A stretch of DNA of 64,000 bases from Streptomyces bluensis (GTDB lineage: Bacteria; Actinomycetota; Actinomycetes; Streptomycetales; Streptomycetaceae). Within the stretch, counting starts at the first letter, position 1. Each line of letters begins with the position of its first letter. The translations under genes were made by a program, and so were the position numbers. The notes beneath the pieces were generated by a model. That model did not search any database. It was given only the letters and a program-made list of their open reading frames with translations, and was not told the origin of the DNA. The stretch is from NCBI RefSeq assembly GCF_014650715.1, contig NZ_BMVM01000010.1, positions 1-64,000 on the forward strand, given 5' to 3'. Of this stretch, positions 49,302 through 58,589 are shown piece by piece.

Positions 49302-51560
49302 ATGCTTGGATCAACCCACGGCACCCTCACCACCGACTCCCGCCGGGCCAGGGTCATCGCCTGCGGCGAGCACCCCTCACCCGTCGTGCACGGCAGGCCC
49401 GCCACGACCGACGACCTCGACGTCAGCGGGCGCCCGCTGTACGCCGACGTCCCCGATCTCGACCGCTTCTTCCGCCCCGCCTCCGTGGCCGTGGTCGGCG
49501 CCTCGGACACGGAGGGACGGCCGAACAGCGGTATCACTCGGCAGTTACTCACCTGGGCCGAACGGGTCGGCGCCCGGCTGCATCCGGTGCACCCCACGCG
49601 TCAGTCCGTCTTCGGCATCCCCTGTTCTCCTTCCGTCGCCGACCTGCCCGAGCAGGTGGATCTCGCCGTGCTGCTGGTCTCCGACCCCCTTCCCGTGATC
49701 GAGGAACTCGCCGAGACCAAGGTGAAGTTCGCGGTCGCCTTCGCCTCCGGGTTCGCGGAGACGGGCGCGGAGGGCGCGGCCGCGCAGGAGCGGCTCGCGG
49801 CCGCCGTGGCCCGCTCCGGACTGCGGCTGCTGGGCCCGAACACCAACCTCAACGCCTTCGAGCGGTTCCGGGACGACCTGGACGGGCCGGCCATCGCGCT
49901 CATCACCCAGTCCGGCCACCAGGGCCGCCCCGTCTTCGCCCTCCAGGAACTCGGCATCCGCCTCTCCCACTGGGCACCCACGGGCAACGAGGCCGATCTG
50001 GAGACCGCCGACTTCATCTCCTACTTCGCCGAGCAGCCCGAGGTGGGTGCCATCGCCGCCTACGTGGAGGGTCTGAAGGACGGCCGCTCCTTTCTGCTCG
50101 CCGCCGACCGGGCCGCTCGGCGCGGGGTGCCCGTCGTCGCCGTCAAGGTCGGCCGCACCGAGACCGGCGCCCGTACCGCCGCCTCACACACCGGCAAGCT
50201 GACCGGCGCCGACGCGGTGGTGGACGCGGCCATGCGGCAGTACGGAGTGATACGGGTCGACGGGCTGGACGAACTCCAGGACACCGCGGCCCTGTTGGCT
50301 CGGGCACGTCGGCGACCGGCCCCGGACACCGAAGGCGGTCGGCCCCGGACCGCCGACGGGGTCGTCGTGTATTCGATCTCGGGCGGCACGGGCGCGCACT
50401 TCACCGACCTGGCGGCCGAGGCGGGGCTCCACCTTCCGGTGCTGTCGGAGGACAAGCAGACCGAACTGCACCAGTGGATACCCGAGTACCTCAACGTGGC
50501 CAACCCCGTCGACAACGGCGGGCACCCGGTGGGCGACTGGCGCGGGCGGAAGATCATCGACGCGATCCTCGACGACCCGGACGTGGGCGTACTGATCTGT
50601 CCCATCACCGGGCCCTTCCCGCCCATGAGCGACAAGCTCGCGCAGGACCTCGTGGACGCGGCGGAGCAGACGGACAAGCTGGTGTGCGTGGTGTGGGGCT
50701 CGCCGGTGGGCACCGAGTCCGCGTACCGGGAGACGCTGCTCGGCTCGTCCCGGGTCGTGACCTTCCGCACCTTCGCCAACTGCATCACGGCCGTCCGCGC
50801 CCACCTCGACCACCAGCGGTTCACCGCCGCGTACCGTTCCCCCTTCGATGAGGCGCCCCGCAGCCCGTCGCCCTCCTTCCGCAAGGCCCAGGCACTGATG
50901 CGACCCGGGCAGCAGCTGAGCGAGCACGCGGCGAAGCAGCTGCTGCGGGCGTACGGGATCCGTGTGCCGCGCGAGCAGTTGGTGACCAGCGCCGCCGCGG
51001 CCGTACGCGCGGCGAGCCTGGTCGGCTACCCCGTGGTGATGAAGGCGTCCGGAGCGCGGATCGCGCACAAGACGGAGCTCGGACTGGTGAAGATCGGGCT
51101 GACATCGGCCAGCCAGGTCCGCGACGCTTATCGCGAGCTCACCGACATCGCGCGCTACGAGGGCATCTCGCTCGACGGGGTGCTGGTGTGCCAGATGGTC
51201 GAGCGGGGCGTGGAGATGGTCGTGGGCGTCACCCACGACCCGCTCTTCGGGCCGACGGTCACGGTGGGGCTCGGCGGAGTGCTGGTGGAGGTCCTGCGCG
51301 ACTCCGCCGTGCGCGTGCCCCCCTTCGGCGAGGACCAGGCCCGCGCCATGCTCACCGAACTGCGCGGGCGGGCCCTGCTGGACGGGGTACGCGGGGCTCC
51401 CCCGGCCGACGTGGACGCCCTCGTCGAGGTCGTGCTCCGGGTGCAGCGCATGGCGCTGGAGCTCGGGGGCGACCTCGCCGAGCTGGACATCAACCCGCTG
51501 ATGGTGCTCCCACGCGGGCAGGGGGCGGTGGCGCTGGACGCGCTGGCGGTCTGCCGCTGA
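49302..51560 (+). CDS. NDP-forming acyl-CoA synthetase (acetate-CoA ligase family)
   Basis: The 752-residue protein has the alpha part first (CoA-binding domain, SVAVVGASDTEGRPNSGIT near residue 60; ligase-CoA domains with GPNTNLNAFE and ASHTGKLTGAD) and the beta part last (ATP-grasp, LLRAYGIRVPREQLVTSAAA; GYPVVMKASGARIAHKTELG; DINPLMVLPRG). This is the fused ADP-forming acyl-CoA synthetase type. It converts an acid, ATP and CoA to the acyl-CoA. It gives the regulon a second, chemically different activation enzyme beside the FadD3-like ligase. The ATG at 49302 is preferred; GTG 49245 would start upstream of an operator. Confidence 0.85.
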   Translation: MLGSTHGTLTTDSRRARVIACGEHPSPVVHGRPATTDDLDVSGRPLYADVPDLDRFFRPASVAVVGASDTEGRPNSGITRQLLTWAERVGARLHPVHPTRQSVFGIPCSPSVADLPEQVDLAVLLVSDPLPVIEELAETKVKFAVAFASGFAETGAEGAAAQERLAAAVARSGLRLLGPNTNLNAFERFRDDLDGPAIALITQSGHQGRPVFALQELGIRLSHWAPTGNEADLETADFISYFAEQPEVGAIAAYVEGLKDGRSFLLAADRAARRGVPVVAVKVGRTETGARTAASHTGKLTGADAVVDAAMRQYGVIRVDGLDELQDTAALLARARRRPAPDTEGGRPRTADGVVVYSISGGTGAHFTDLAAEAGLHLPVLSEDKQTELHQWIPEYLNVANPVDNGGHPVGDWRGRKIIDAILDDPDVGVLICPITGPFPPMSDKLAQDLVDAAEQTDKLVCVVWGSPVGTESAYRETLLGSSRVVTFRTFANCITAVRAHLDHQRFTAAYRSPFDEAPRSPSPSFRKAQALMRPGQQLSEHAAKQLLRAYGIRVPREQLVTSAAAAVRAASLVGYPVVMKASGARIAHKTELGLVKIGLTSASQVRDAYRELTDIARYEGISLDGVLVCQMVERGVEMVVGVTHDPLFGPTVTVGLGGVLVEVLRDSAVRVPPFGEDQARAMLTELRGRALLDGVRGAPPADVDALVEVVLRVQRMALELGGDLAELDINPLMVLPRGQGAVALDALAVCR

Positions 51561-51586
51561 GCGCGTCCCCCATGTCCGCATCGCGC

Positions 51587-51655
51587 CCATCAGACCCACC
51601 AGACCCACCAGACCCAGCAGACCCAGCAGACCCACCAGACCCACCAGGCCCATCA
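51587..51655. repeat. CCAGACCCA 9-bp microsatellite
   Basis: About eight direct copies of CAGACCCAC / CAGACCCAG units lie between the ligase and crotonase genes, upstream of the crotonase ribosome site. Confidence 0.8.
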
Positions 51656-51690
51656 CGCCCGTCACTCCCCGTACCCAACGGAGCATCCAC

Positions 51691-52518
51691 ATGTCCGGCT
51701 CCCCCCTCGAACCTCCCGAAAAATCCCGTGACTCATTGATACTGCACGCCACTGACAACGCCGTCTCGTGGATCACTCTCAACCGCCCCGAGGCGATGAA
51801 CGCCATCACCCCCGACCAGCGGGAACGGATCATCCAGCTGCTCGCGGAGGCATCTGCGGACCCGGCCGTGCGCGCCGTCGTCATCACCGCGACCGGCCGC
51901 GGCTTCTGCGCGGGCGCGGACCTGCGCGGTGCCTCCGCCTCGCTCTCCGAACGCGTTCCCGGCGACGTCGCCCGCACCCTCCGGCTCGGCGCCCAGCGCC
52001 TGATCGCCGCCGTGCTCGACTGCGAGAAGCCGGTGATCGCGGCGGTGAACGGCACGGCGGCCGGTATCGGCGCGCACCTCGCGTTCGCCTGCGACCTGGT
52101 ACTGGCGGCCGAACCCGCGCGTTTCATCGAGGTGTTCGTACGGCGCGGCCTCGTCCCGGACGGCGGCGGCGCGTACCTCCTCCCCCGTTTGATCGGACCC
52201 CAGCGGGCGAAGGAACTGATGTTCTTCGGCGACGCGCTGTCGGCGGCGGACGCGGAACGGCTCGGGCTCGTCAACCGCGTGGTTCCGCCGGAGGAGCTGG
52301 AGAAGACGGCCCGTGAGTGGGCCGAACGCCTCGCCACCGGCCCCACTCGCGCCCTCGCCCTCACCAAGCAACTCGTGAACGCGTCCCTCGACACCGACCG
52401 CGCCACCGCCTTCGCCGCCGAGGCCGCCGCCCAGGAGATCAACATGACGACGGCGGACGCGAACGAAGGTGTGACGAGCTTCGTGGAGCGTCGAACACCA
52501 CGGTACGAGGGGCGCTGA
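51691..52518 (+). CDS. Enoyl-CoA hydratase/isomerase
   Basis: The 275-residue crotonase has WITLNRPEAMNAITPDQRE near residue 27, the oxyanion loop GFCAGADLRGASASLSERV, KPVIAAVNGTAAGIGAHLAF, and FIEVFVRRGLVPDGGGAYLL with an acidic residue in the second catalytic position. It ends VTSFVERRTPRYEG, as in true hydratases. It follows the acyl-CoA ligase gene and is probably co-transcribed with it from the double operator at 49219-49268. Confidence 0.87.
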   Translation: MSGSPLEPPEKSRDSLILHATDNAVSWITLNRPEAMNAITPDQRERIIQLLAEASADPAVRAVVITATGRGFCAGADLRGASASLSERVPGDVARTLRLGAQRLIAAVLDCEKPVIAAVNGTAAGIGAHLAFACDLVLAAEPARFIEVFVRRGLVPDGGGAYLLPRLIGPQRAKELMFFGDALSAADAERLGLVNRVVPPEELEKTAREWAERLATGPTRALALTKQLVNASLDTDRATAFAAEAAAQEINMTTADANEGVTSFVERRTPRYEGR

Positions 52519-52592
52519 CCCGCTCTTCGCGCCCCACCTCTTCACCCCTCACCTCCTCACGCCTCGTACCTTCACGCCCCGCCCCTTCACTT

Positions 52593-52607
52593 CTGACGGC
52601 CCGTCAA
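52593..52607. promoter_or_regulatory. Regulon palindrome, one mismatch (flavin reductase)
   Basis: CTGACGGCCCGTCAA: only the last base differs. It ends 13 bp before the GTG at 52621. Confidence 0.6.
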
Positions 52608-52620
52608 GTTCAATGGCGGT

Positions 52621-53244
52621 GTGATGGGAAGCGCAGGGATGGCGGCCGCCGCCGTCCGGTACCTGAGGTCGGCGGGGGCTCGTACGGCCGTGGAGCCCGT
52701 CGATGCGCTGCCGCGCCCGGAGTTGCGGAGCGTCGGGGAGGACGAGCGGGCGCCGGTGGAGCAGGCGGAGTTCCGGCGGGTGCTGGGGAACTTCGCGACG
52801 GGGGTGACCGTTGTCACCGCACCGGCAACCACTGACGACGGCCCCGCGGGCTTCGCCTGCCAGTCCTTCTCCTCCCTCTCCCTGGACCCGCCGCTGGTCG
52901 CGTTCATGGTCGGCCGTACGTCGACGACGTGGCCGCGCATCGCCCGCGCGGGCGTCTTCTGCGTGAACGTACTGGCCGCCGACCAGGCCGAGTTGTGCCG
53001 TGGGTTCGCGGTGAGCGGGGCCGACAAGTTCGCGGGGGTCTCCTACGACGCGTCCCCCGCCACCGGTTCCCCTCGTCTCACCGGCGCCGCCGCCTGGATC
53101 GACTGCACGATCCACGCGGTGCACACGGGCGGGGATCACCTGATCGTGGTCGGACGGGTGGAGACCCTCGGCGCGGCCGACGCGACGGAGGTACCTCCGC
53201 TGCTGTTCCACCGCGGGCGGTTCGGGGAGTTCACGGGTATCTGA
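52621..53244 (+). CDS. Flavin reductase-like FMN-binding protein
   Basis: The protein (207 residues from GTG 52621; ATG 52639 is an alternative) has the flavin reductase split-barrel: FRRVLGNFATGVTVVTAP, FACQSFSSLSLDPPLVAFMV, and ARAGVFCVNVLAADQAELCR with LFHRGRFGEFTG at the end. HsaB-type reductases that supply FADH2 to steroid hydroxylases look like this. Its oxygenase partner is not identified; the FMO at 47730 does not need one. Confidence 0.83.
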   Translation: MMGSAGMAAAAVRYLRSAGARTAVEPVDALPRPELRSVGEDERAPVEQAEFRRVLGNFATGVTVVTAPATTDDGPAGFACQSFSSLSLDPPLVAFMVGRTSTTWPRIARAGVFCVNVLAADQAELCRGFAVSGADKFAGVSYDASPATGSPRLTGAAAWIDCTIHAVHTGGDHLIVVGRVETLGAADATEVPPLLFHRGRFGEFTGI

Positions 53245-53271
53245 CGGTGTGGGTGCCGGAGGATGTCACCC

Positions 53272-53625
53272 ATGGACGTGGACGAGACGCGGGACGAGTA
53301 CGTCGAGCGCTTCAGCGCCCTCGTGGGCAAGGGGCTCGACGAGCTGTTCGTAGCGGATCGGCTGCCGGGCCTCGTCGGCGGGCGGCTGGAGCACTTCGCC
53401 GTCGTGGACAGGGTCGTGGACAAGGTCGTGGGCAAGGGAGTGTCCGTCCACGCGGAGACCCGCTTCTCCTTCCGCGGCCACCGCTTCCGCTACGAGCGAC
53501 AGATCTGGCCGCCCGGCTTCCCGCTGGAGATCCAGACCGCCCTCTACATCGAACACCTGAGGGAACGGGTCCTCACCCGCCGCTACCGGGAAGAGACGGA
53601 CCCGGAGGCGGTCATCGAGATCTAG
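53272..53625 (+). CDS. Small protein of unknown function after flavin reductase
   Basis: The 117-residue protein starts at ATG 53272 with GGAGG nine bases upstream (ATG 53263 is too close to it). Mixed helix and strand (EYVERFSALVGKGLDELFVA; ETRFSFRGHRFRYERQIWPP; TALYIEHLRERVLTRRYREE), no Cys and no membrane segment. I do not recognise the family. It follows flavin reductase by 27 bp and is probably co-transcribed, so it may be an accessory factor of the pathway. Confidence 0.6.
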   Translation: MDVDETRDEYVERFSALVGKGLDELFVADRLPGLVGGRLEHFAVVDRVVDKVVGKGVSVHAETRFSFRGHRFRYERQIWPPGFPLEIQTALYIEHLRERVLTRRYREETDPEAVIEI

Positions 53626-53636
53626 CGCAGACCGGC

Positions 53637-53686
53637 CGTGCCCCTGTGCCCCTGTGCCCCTGTGCCCCTGTGCCCCTGTGCCCCTG
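53637..53686. repeat. TGCCCCTG 8-bp tandem repeat
   Basis: About six copies of GTGCCCCT immediately after the 117-residue gene, between convergent genes. Confidence 0.85.
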
Positions 53687-53688
53687 TG

Positions 53689-54999
53689 TCAGGCCACCGC
53701 CGCCCGCCCCGCCGGCCGCCGCCGGATCACCAGGGACATCAGCGCCGCCGCCGCGCACAGCGCGCCCGCGGCGTACCAGACGACGTCGTAGGAGCCGAAG
53801 GTGTCCCGGGCGACGCCGCCGAGGAAGGCGACGAGGGCGGCGCCGACCTGGTGGGAGGCGAGGACCCAGCCGAAGACGATGGCGCTGTCGTCGCCGTACT
53901 GCTCGCGGCACAGCGCCAGGGTCGGCGGGACCGTAGCGACCCAGTCGAGGCCGTAGAAGACGATGAAGAAGACCATCGGCAGTTGGACGCTCGGGGCGAG
54001 CAGCATCGGCAGGAACAGCAGCGAGATGCCGCGGAAGGCGTAGTACACCGCCAGAAGGCGCCGCGGCTCGTAACGGTCCGTGAACCAGCCGGAGGCGATG
54101 GTGCCGAGGACGTCGAACACGCCGATGACCGCGAGGAGCGAGGCCGCCGCCGTGATGGGCATGCCGTGGTCGTGGGCGGCGGGCACGAAGTGGGTCTGGA
54201 TGAGACCGTTCGTCGAGGCGCCGCAGATCGCGAAGGTGCCGGCCAGCAGCCAGAACGGCCCGGTGCGCATGGCGGAGAACAGGACGGTGACCGCGCGCCG
54301 GGCGGCCCCCCGCACGGGCGCGGGCTTCTCCACGAACTCCTTCGCCCCGTACGGCTTCAGGCCCACGTCGGCCGGGTGGTCCCGCAGGAGCAGCCAGACG
54401 AAGGGGACGACGGCCAGGGCGGCGAGGGCCACCGTGACGGCGGCGGGGCGCCAGTCGTACTCCGAGACGATCCACGACAGCAGTGGCAGGAAGATCAGCT
54501 GGCCGGAGGCGGAGGCCGCGGTGAGGATGCCGGTGACCAGGCCGCGCCGCTCGGTGAACCAGCGGTTGGTGACCGTGGCGGCGAAGGCCAGCGCCATCGA
54601 GCCGGAACCGAGGCCCACCAGCAGCCCCCAGCAGAGCATGAGCTGCCAGGCCTCGGTCATCCACACCGTGACGCCGGACCCGATCGCGATCACCGTCAGC
54701 GCGACCGCGACGACCCGGCGGATGCCGAACCGGTCCATCAGCGCGGCGGCGAACGGCGCCGTCAGCCCGTAGAGCGCCAGGTTGATCGAGACGGCCGCGC
54801 CGATCGTGCCACGCGACCAGTCGAACTCCTGGTGCAGGGGATCGATGAGCAGGCCCGGCAGGGAGCGGAAGGCCGCGGCGCCGATGATCGTCACGAAGGT
54901 CACGGCCGCGACGAACCACGCGCGGTGGACGCGGACGCCCGACGGCCGGGTGGGCCGGGTGCCCTCGGGGCTGGCGGTGGTCTCGGTTGTCTGGGTCAC
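53689..54999 (-). CDS. MFS transporter
   Basis: The 436-residue protein starts at GTG 54999 (MTQTTETTASPEG-like head). About 12 hydrophobic segments; the loop-2/3 motif appears as ALMDRFGIRRVVAVALTVI and a second signature as WFTDRYEPRRLL. The architecture fits the anion/carboxylate (OFA-like) or monocarboxylate MFS group. Divergent from the DJ-1/AraC regulator and inside the catabolic region, it is the best candidate for uptake of the pathway substrate, although no palindrome is seen at its promoter. Confidence 0.83.
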   Translation of the reverse strand: MTQTTETTASPEGTRPTRPSGVRVHRAWFVAAVTFVTIIGAAAFRSLPGLLIDPLHQEFDWSRGTIGAAVSINLALYGLTAPFAAALMDRFGIRRVVAVALTVIAIGSGVTVWMTEAWQLMLCWGLLVGLGSGSMALAFAATVTNRWFTERRGLVTGILTAASASGQLIFLPLLSWIVSEYDWRPAAVTVALAALAVVPFVWLLLRDHPADVGLKPYGAKEFVEKPAPVRGAARRAVTVLFSAMRTGPFWLLAGTFAICGASTNGLIQTHFVPAAHDHGMPITAAASLLAVIGVFDVLGTIASGWFTDRYEPRRLLAVYYAFRGISLLFLPMLLAPSVQLPMVFFIVFYGLDWVATVPPTLALCREQYGDDSAIVFGWVLASHQVGAALVAFLGGVARDTFGSYDVVWYAAGALCAAAALMSLVIRRRPAGRAAVA

Positions 55000-55070
55000 G
55001 CCATAGAGCTTCCGTCCTGCGATGACGCCCATCGAGTGGCCGGAGAGACAGTATTCGCTAGGATCGGGCC

Positions 55071-56237
55071 ATGCGCAGCGCACAGGGGTTCCGTCCGCAC
55101 CGGGTCGTCGTCCTCGCCCTCGACGGACTGCTGCCCTTCGAGCTGGGCATCCCGCACCGGATCTTCGGCCGCCCGAAGGACGCCACGGGACGGCACCTGT
55201 ACGAGGTCGTGACCTGCTCGATCCGGCCGCCCGGCCCGGTGCGGACCGATGCCGACTTCGCGATCCAGGTCGAGCACGGGCCCGAGGCGCTGGCCACCGC
55301 GGACACGGTCATCGTCCCGGCGTCGTACGAACTCGGGCCGGTCTTCAAGGAGGGCGTGCTCACCGACGAGCTGGCCGCCGCCCTCGCGCACATCAGGCCC
55401 GGCACCCGGCTCGCCTCCATCTGCACCGGCGTGTACGTCCTCGCCGCCGCCGGCCTCCTCGACGGCCGCCCCGCCACCACGCACTGGGCCGACGCCGAGC
55501 GCCTGCAACGGCTGTTCCCCCGGATCGAGGTCGACCCCGATGTGCTGTTCATCGACGACGGAGACGTGCTGACCTCCGCGGGCGTCGCGGCCGGCATCGA
55601 CCTGTGCCTGCACATGGTGCGCCGCGACCACGGCGCGGCGGTGGCCAACGAGGTGGCCCGGCGCACGGTCGTTCCGCCGCACCGTGACGGCGGGCAGGCG
55701 CAGTACATCGAACGGCCGGTGCCCGACCCGCAGGCGGCGACCACGACCACCGCCCGCGCCTGGGCGCTGGGCCGTCTGCACCAACCGATCCAGCTGCGGG
55801 ACATGGCCGCGCGGGAGTCCATGTCGGTACGGACCTTCACCCGCCGCTTCCGGGAGGAGACCGGCGTCAGCCCCGGTCAGTGGCTCACCCAGCAGCGCGT
55901 CGAGCGGGCCCGTCACCTGCTGGAGTCCAGCGACCTGTCCATCGACCAGGTGGCCCACGACGCGGGCTTCGGCACGGCCCAGTCGATGCGGCAACACCTC
56001 CAGGCGGCGCTAGGTGTCACTCCGACCGCGTATCGGCGGACGTTCCGCGCCGGGAGCGGCCACGACCGGGCCGCCAGCAGCGGAGCTGTCAACGGAGCCG
56101 ACAGCGGGACCGTCGACGGGGCCCTCAACAGCGGAACCGGCCGCGACGGAACCAGCGGCGATGGAACCCGCCGCGACGGAACCAGCCGCAACGGAACCAG
56201 CCGTCTCAGCACCAGCCGTATCAGCACCGCGAGTTGA
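55071..56237 (+). CDS. GlxA-type DJ-1/PfpI plus AraC regulator
   Basis: The 388-residue protein has an N-terminal DJ-1/PfpI domain (residues ~10-190: VVVLALDGLLPFELGIPHRI; the nucleophile-elbow Cys in RLASICTGVYVLAAAGLLDG) and a C-terminal AraC DNA-binding domain (~225-325: MAARESMSVRTFTRRFREET; HDAGFGTAQSMRQHLQAALG). It is likely an activator of the divergent MFS gene. The last ~55 residues (GTSGDGTRRDGTSRNGTSR and similar) are low complexity and overlap the convergent MFS gene by 228 bp. Confidence 0.85.
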   Translation: MRSAQGFRPHRVVVLALDGLLPFELGIPHRIFGRPKDATGRHLYEVVTCSIRPPGPVRTDADFAIQVEHGPEALATADTVIVPASYELGPVFKEGVLTDELAAALAHIRPGTRLASICTGVYVLAAAGLLDGRPATTHWADAERLQRLFPRIEVDPDVLFIDDGDVLTSAGVAAGIDLCLHMVRRDHGAAVANEVARRTVVPPHRDGGQAQYIERPVPDPQAATTTTARAWALGRLHQPIQLRDMAARESMSVRTFTRRFREETGVSPGQWLTQQRVERARHLLESSDLSIDQVAHDAGFGTAQSMRQHLQAALGVTPTAYRRTFRAGSGHDRAASSGAVNGADSGTVDGALNSGTGRDGTSGDGTRRDGTSRNGTSRLSTSRISTAS

Positions 56238-57410
56238 GCGTGCGGCGGAGGTCGTCGCGAGCCTGCGCTCGCCCAGCGCGCCGATCGCCGTGAGCAGCAG
56301 CGTCAGGCCGACGCCCGCGAGGATCGCCGTCGACGGTGCGACGAAGTTCAGCAGGGCGCCCGCGAGGGAGCCCGTCGCCGCATAGCCCGCGCCGGCGGCC
56401 GCGTACATCACCGAGTACCCGGCGGCCAGGGCGCTCGACGGGAGCGCCTCGCCCAGGGAGAGGTTGCGGGTGACGAACGCACCGGCCTGGAGGACTCCGG
56501 CGAGGACCAGCGCGGCGGCCAGCCACGCCGTGTGAGGTATGAGGGCGACCAGCGTCACGCACGCCGAGACACCGCACATCAGCACCGTGCTCCGGGTACG
56601 CAGTTGGCCCGGCCAGGAGCGCAGACCGTAGAGGAACGCGCCCGCCCCCGATCCCAGGGCCAGCCCGGTGAGCAGGGGACCGGACCAGCCGACGCCCGTG
56701 CCGCGCTGTTCCAGGAGGGCGGGCAGCATGAGTTCGGCCAGACCGAGGATGGAGAGGGAGGCCGCGCCCGTGACGTAGACCGGCCAGGCGCGGGCCAGGA
56801 GGCGGAGGACCGATGTGCCGTCGCCGTCCGCCTTGTCCGCTTCCCAGCCCACGGGCAGCAGCCACAGACCCGCCACGGACGATCCCATGAGGGCGGCGGC
56901 GAGCAGCAGCGGAACCCAGGGGGCGACGCCGAGCGCGAGACCGGTGACCGCGGCCGGGGACACCGCCCATATGGCGGACACCAGCATCGACTCCGTGGAC
57001 AGGGCCTGGGCCACGGCGCGCTTCGGGACGATGCTGGTCAGCAGGGCGCGGAGACCTCCGGTGGCCGCGGCGGGGGCGGCGCCCGCGAGGAAGGCGAACG
57101 CGGCGAGGACCACCGGGTGCGCGGCCGGTAACAGACCGAGTCCCGCGAAACCGGCCGCGCCCGCCGCGAGGCCCGCGGCGAGCTGGGGGCGGGCTCGCTC
57201 GGGACGGGTGCGCATGCCCAGGAGGGGAGCGCCGATGATCTCACCGATGACGTACGCCGCCGCGAGCGCCGCGCCCAGGGGGTAGCCGCCCGGACGTTCG
57301 CGGACCAGGAAGACCAGGGCGAGCGGGGCCATGGCGACGGGCATACGGGCGCCGATGGACACGATGGCCCAGGTCAGGACCTGCTGGGAGGCGATGTCTC
57401 GGTAGGTCAT
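56010..57410 (-). CDS. MFS transporter (CynX/drug-type), C-terminus overlapping the regulator gene
   Basis: The 466-residue membrane protein starts at ATG 57410 with no ribosome site (probably leaderless); the longer frame to 57527 has none either. Twelve hydrophobic segments are visible (e.g. VLAAFAFLAGAAPAAATGGL; PLLTGLALGSGAGAFLYGL; SVMYAAAGAGYAATGSLAG). The last ~75 residues are a soluble repeat (AAGSVAAGSIAAGSVAAGS) antisense to the 3' end of the regulator gene. The export or import substrate is unknown. Confidence 0.8.
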   Translation of the reverse strand: MTYRDIASQQVLTWAIVSIGARMPVAMAPLALVFLVRERPGGYPLGAALAAAYVIGEIIGAPLLGMRTRPERARPQLAAGLAAGAAGFAGLGLLPAAHPVVLAAFAFLAGAAPAAATGGLRALLTSIVPKRAVAQALSTESMLVSAIWAVSPAAVTGLALGVAPWVPLLLAAALMGSSVAGLWLLPVGWEADKADGDGTSVLRLLARAWPVYVTGAASLSILGLAELMLPALLEQRGTGVGWSGPLLTGLALGSGAGAFLYGLRSWPGQLRTRSTVLMCGVSACVTLVALIPHTAWLAAALVLAGVLQAGAFVTRNLSLGEALPSSALAAGYSVMYAAAGAGYAATGSLAGALLNFVAPSTAILAGVGLTLLLTAIGALGERRLATTSAARSTRGADTAGAETAGSVAAGSVAAGSIAAGSVAAGSAVEGPVDGPAVGSVDSSAAGGPVVAAPGAERPPIRGRSDT

Positions 57411-57528
57411 ACGTCGAAGGTAGGCCACGGGACTGACAGTGCCCCAGGCGTTTTCGGGCCTGTACGCCGCACCCCCGTGGGGGTGCCCCGTCGGGTGCCC
57501 CGCGGGGGTGCCCCGTGGGGGTGGCACC

Positions 57529-58578
57529 TCAAAACGTGAGCACGCCGCGCGCCACCCTCCCCTCCCTCGCGTCCTGTGCCGCCTTCTCGAAGTCCTCCAC
57601 CGGGTACGTCGCCGTCACCAACTCGTCCAGCAGCAGGCGTCCTTCGCGGTACAGGTCGGCGTACAGGGCGATGTCGCGCTGGGGGCGTGAGGAGCCGTAG
57701 CGGCAGCCGAGGATGGACTTGTCCAGGTACATGGACGAGACCTGGAAGGACGCCTCGGCCGTCGCGGGCGGCACCCCGAGCAGGACGGCCTGACCGTGGC
57801 GGTCCAGGAGGTCGACGGCCTGGCGGATGAGGTCGACACGGCCGACGCACTCGAAGGCGTGGTCCGCGCCCGTGGGGAGAATGTCCCGTACACCGTCCGT
57901 CGAGGTCAGGAAGTGGGTCGCACCGAAGCGGCGGGCCACCGCCTCCTTGTCCGGGTTCGCGTCCACCGCCACGATCCGCAGCGCGCCCGCGATCCGGGCG
58001 CCCTGGAGGACGTTGAGGCCGATACCGCCCGTACCGATCACCAGGACGCTGTCGCCGCGGTCCACGCGCGCGCGGTTCAGTGCCGCCCCCACACCCGTCA
58101 CCACCCCGCACCCGATCAGGGCGGCCGACGGCAGCGGGATGTCCTTCGGGATGCGGACCGCCTGCACGGCCCTGACGACGGTGCGTTCCGCGAAGGCCGA
58201 GTTGCTCGCGAACTGGTACAGCGAGCGCCCGTCCCGCGTGAACGGGCGGCCCGGCCTGCCGATCGCGCTCCGGCACATCGTCGGCCGGCCCCGGTCGCAG
58301 TCCGCGCAGGCACCGCAGTTCGCGAGCGTGGACAGCGCCACGTGGTCCCCCGGCCGGACGTGTGTGACGCCCTCGCCCACCGCCTCCACGACCCCCGCGC
58401 CCTCATGGCCGAGCACCACAGGTACGGGGAAGGGTATGGTCCCGTCCACCACCGACAGATCGCTGTGGCACAGCCCGGCCGCCGAGACCGCGACCCGCAC
58501 CTCGCCGGGCCCCGGCTCCCGTACCTCCAAGTCGTCGACGACCCGCACCCGTTCCCCGTCGAAGACCACGCCTCGCAT
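57529..58578 (-). CDS. Zn-dependent alcohol dehydrogenase (class III-like)
   Basis: The 349-residue medium-chain dehydrogenase starts at ATG 58578 with GGGGGTTG upstream. Catalytic zinc: GLCHSDLSVVDG and GHEGAGVVEAVGEG; structural zinc: CGACADCDRGRPTMC; Rossmann: VLVIGTGGIGLNVLQGARIA. The sequence is close to actinobacterial alcohol dehydrogenases that oxidise pathway alcohols with NAD. Third gene of the SDR-ACAD-ADH operon started by the operator at 60778. Confidence 0.87.
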   Translation of the reverse strand: MRGVVFDGERVRVVDDLEVREPGPGEVRVAVSAAGLCHSDLSVVDGTIPFPVPVVLGHEGAGVVEAVGEGVTHVRPGDHVALSTLANCGACADCDRGRPTMCRSAIGRPGRPFTRDGRSLYQFASNSAFAERTVVRAVQAVRIPKDIPLPSAALIGCGVVTGVGAALNRARVDRGDSVLVIGTGGIGLNVLQGARIAGALRIVAVDANPDKEAVARRFGATHFLTSTDGVRDILPTGADHAFECVGRVDLIRQAVDLLDRHGQAVLLGVPPATAEASFQVSSMYLDKSILGCRYGSSRPQRDIALYADLYREGRLLLDELVTATYPVEDFEKAAQDAREGRVARGVLTF

Positions 58579-58589
58579 CACAACCCCCT

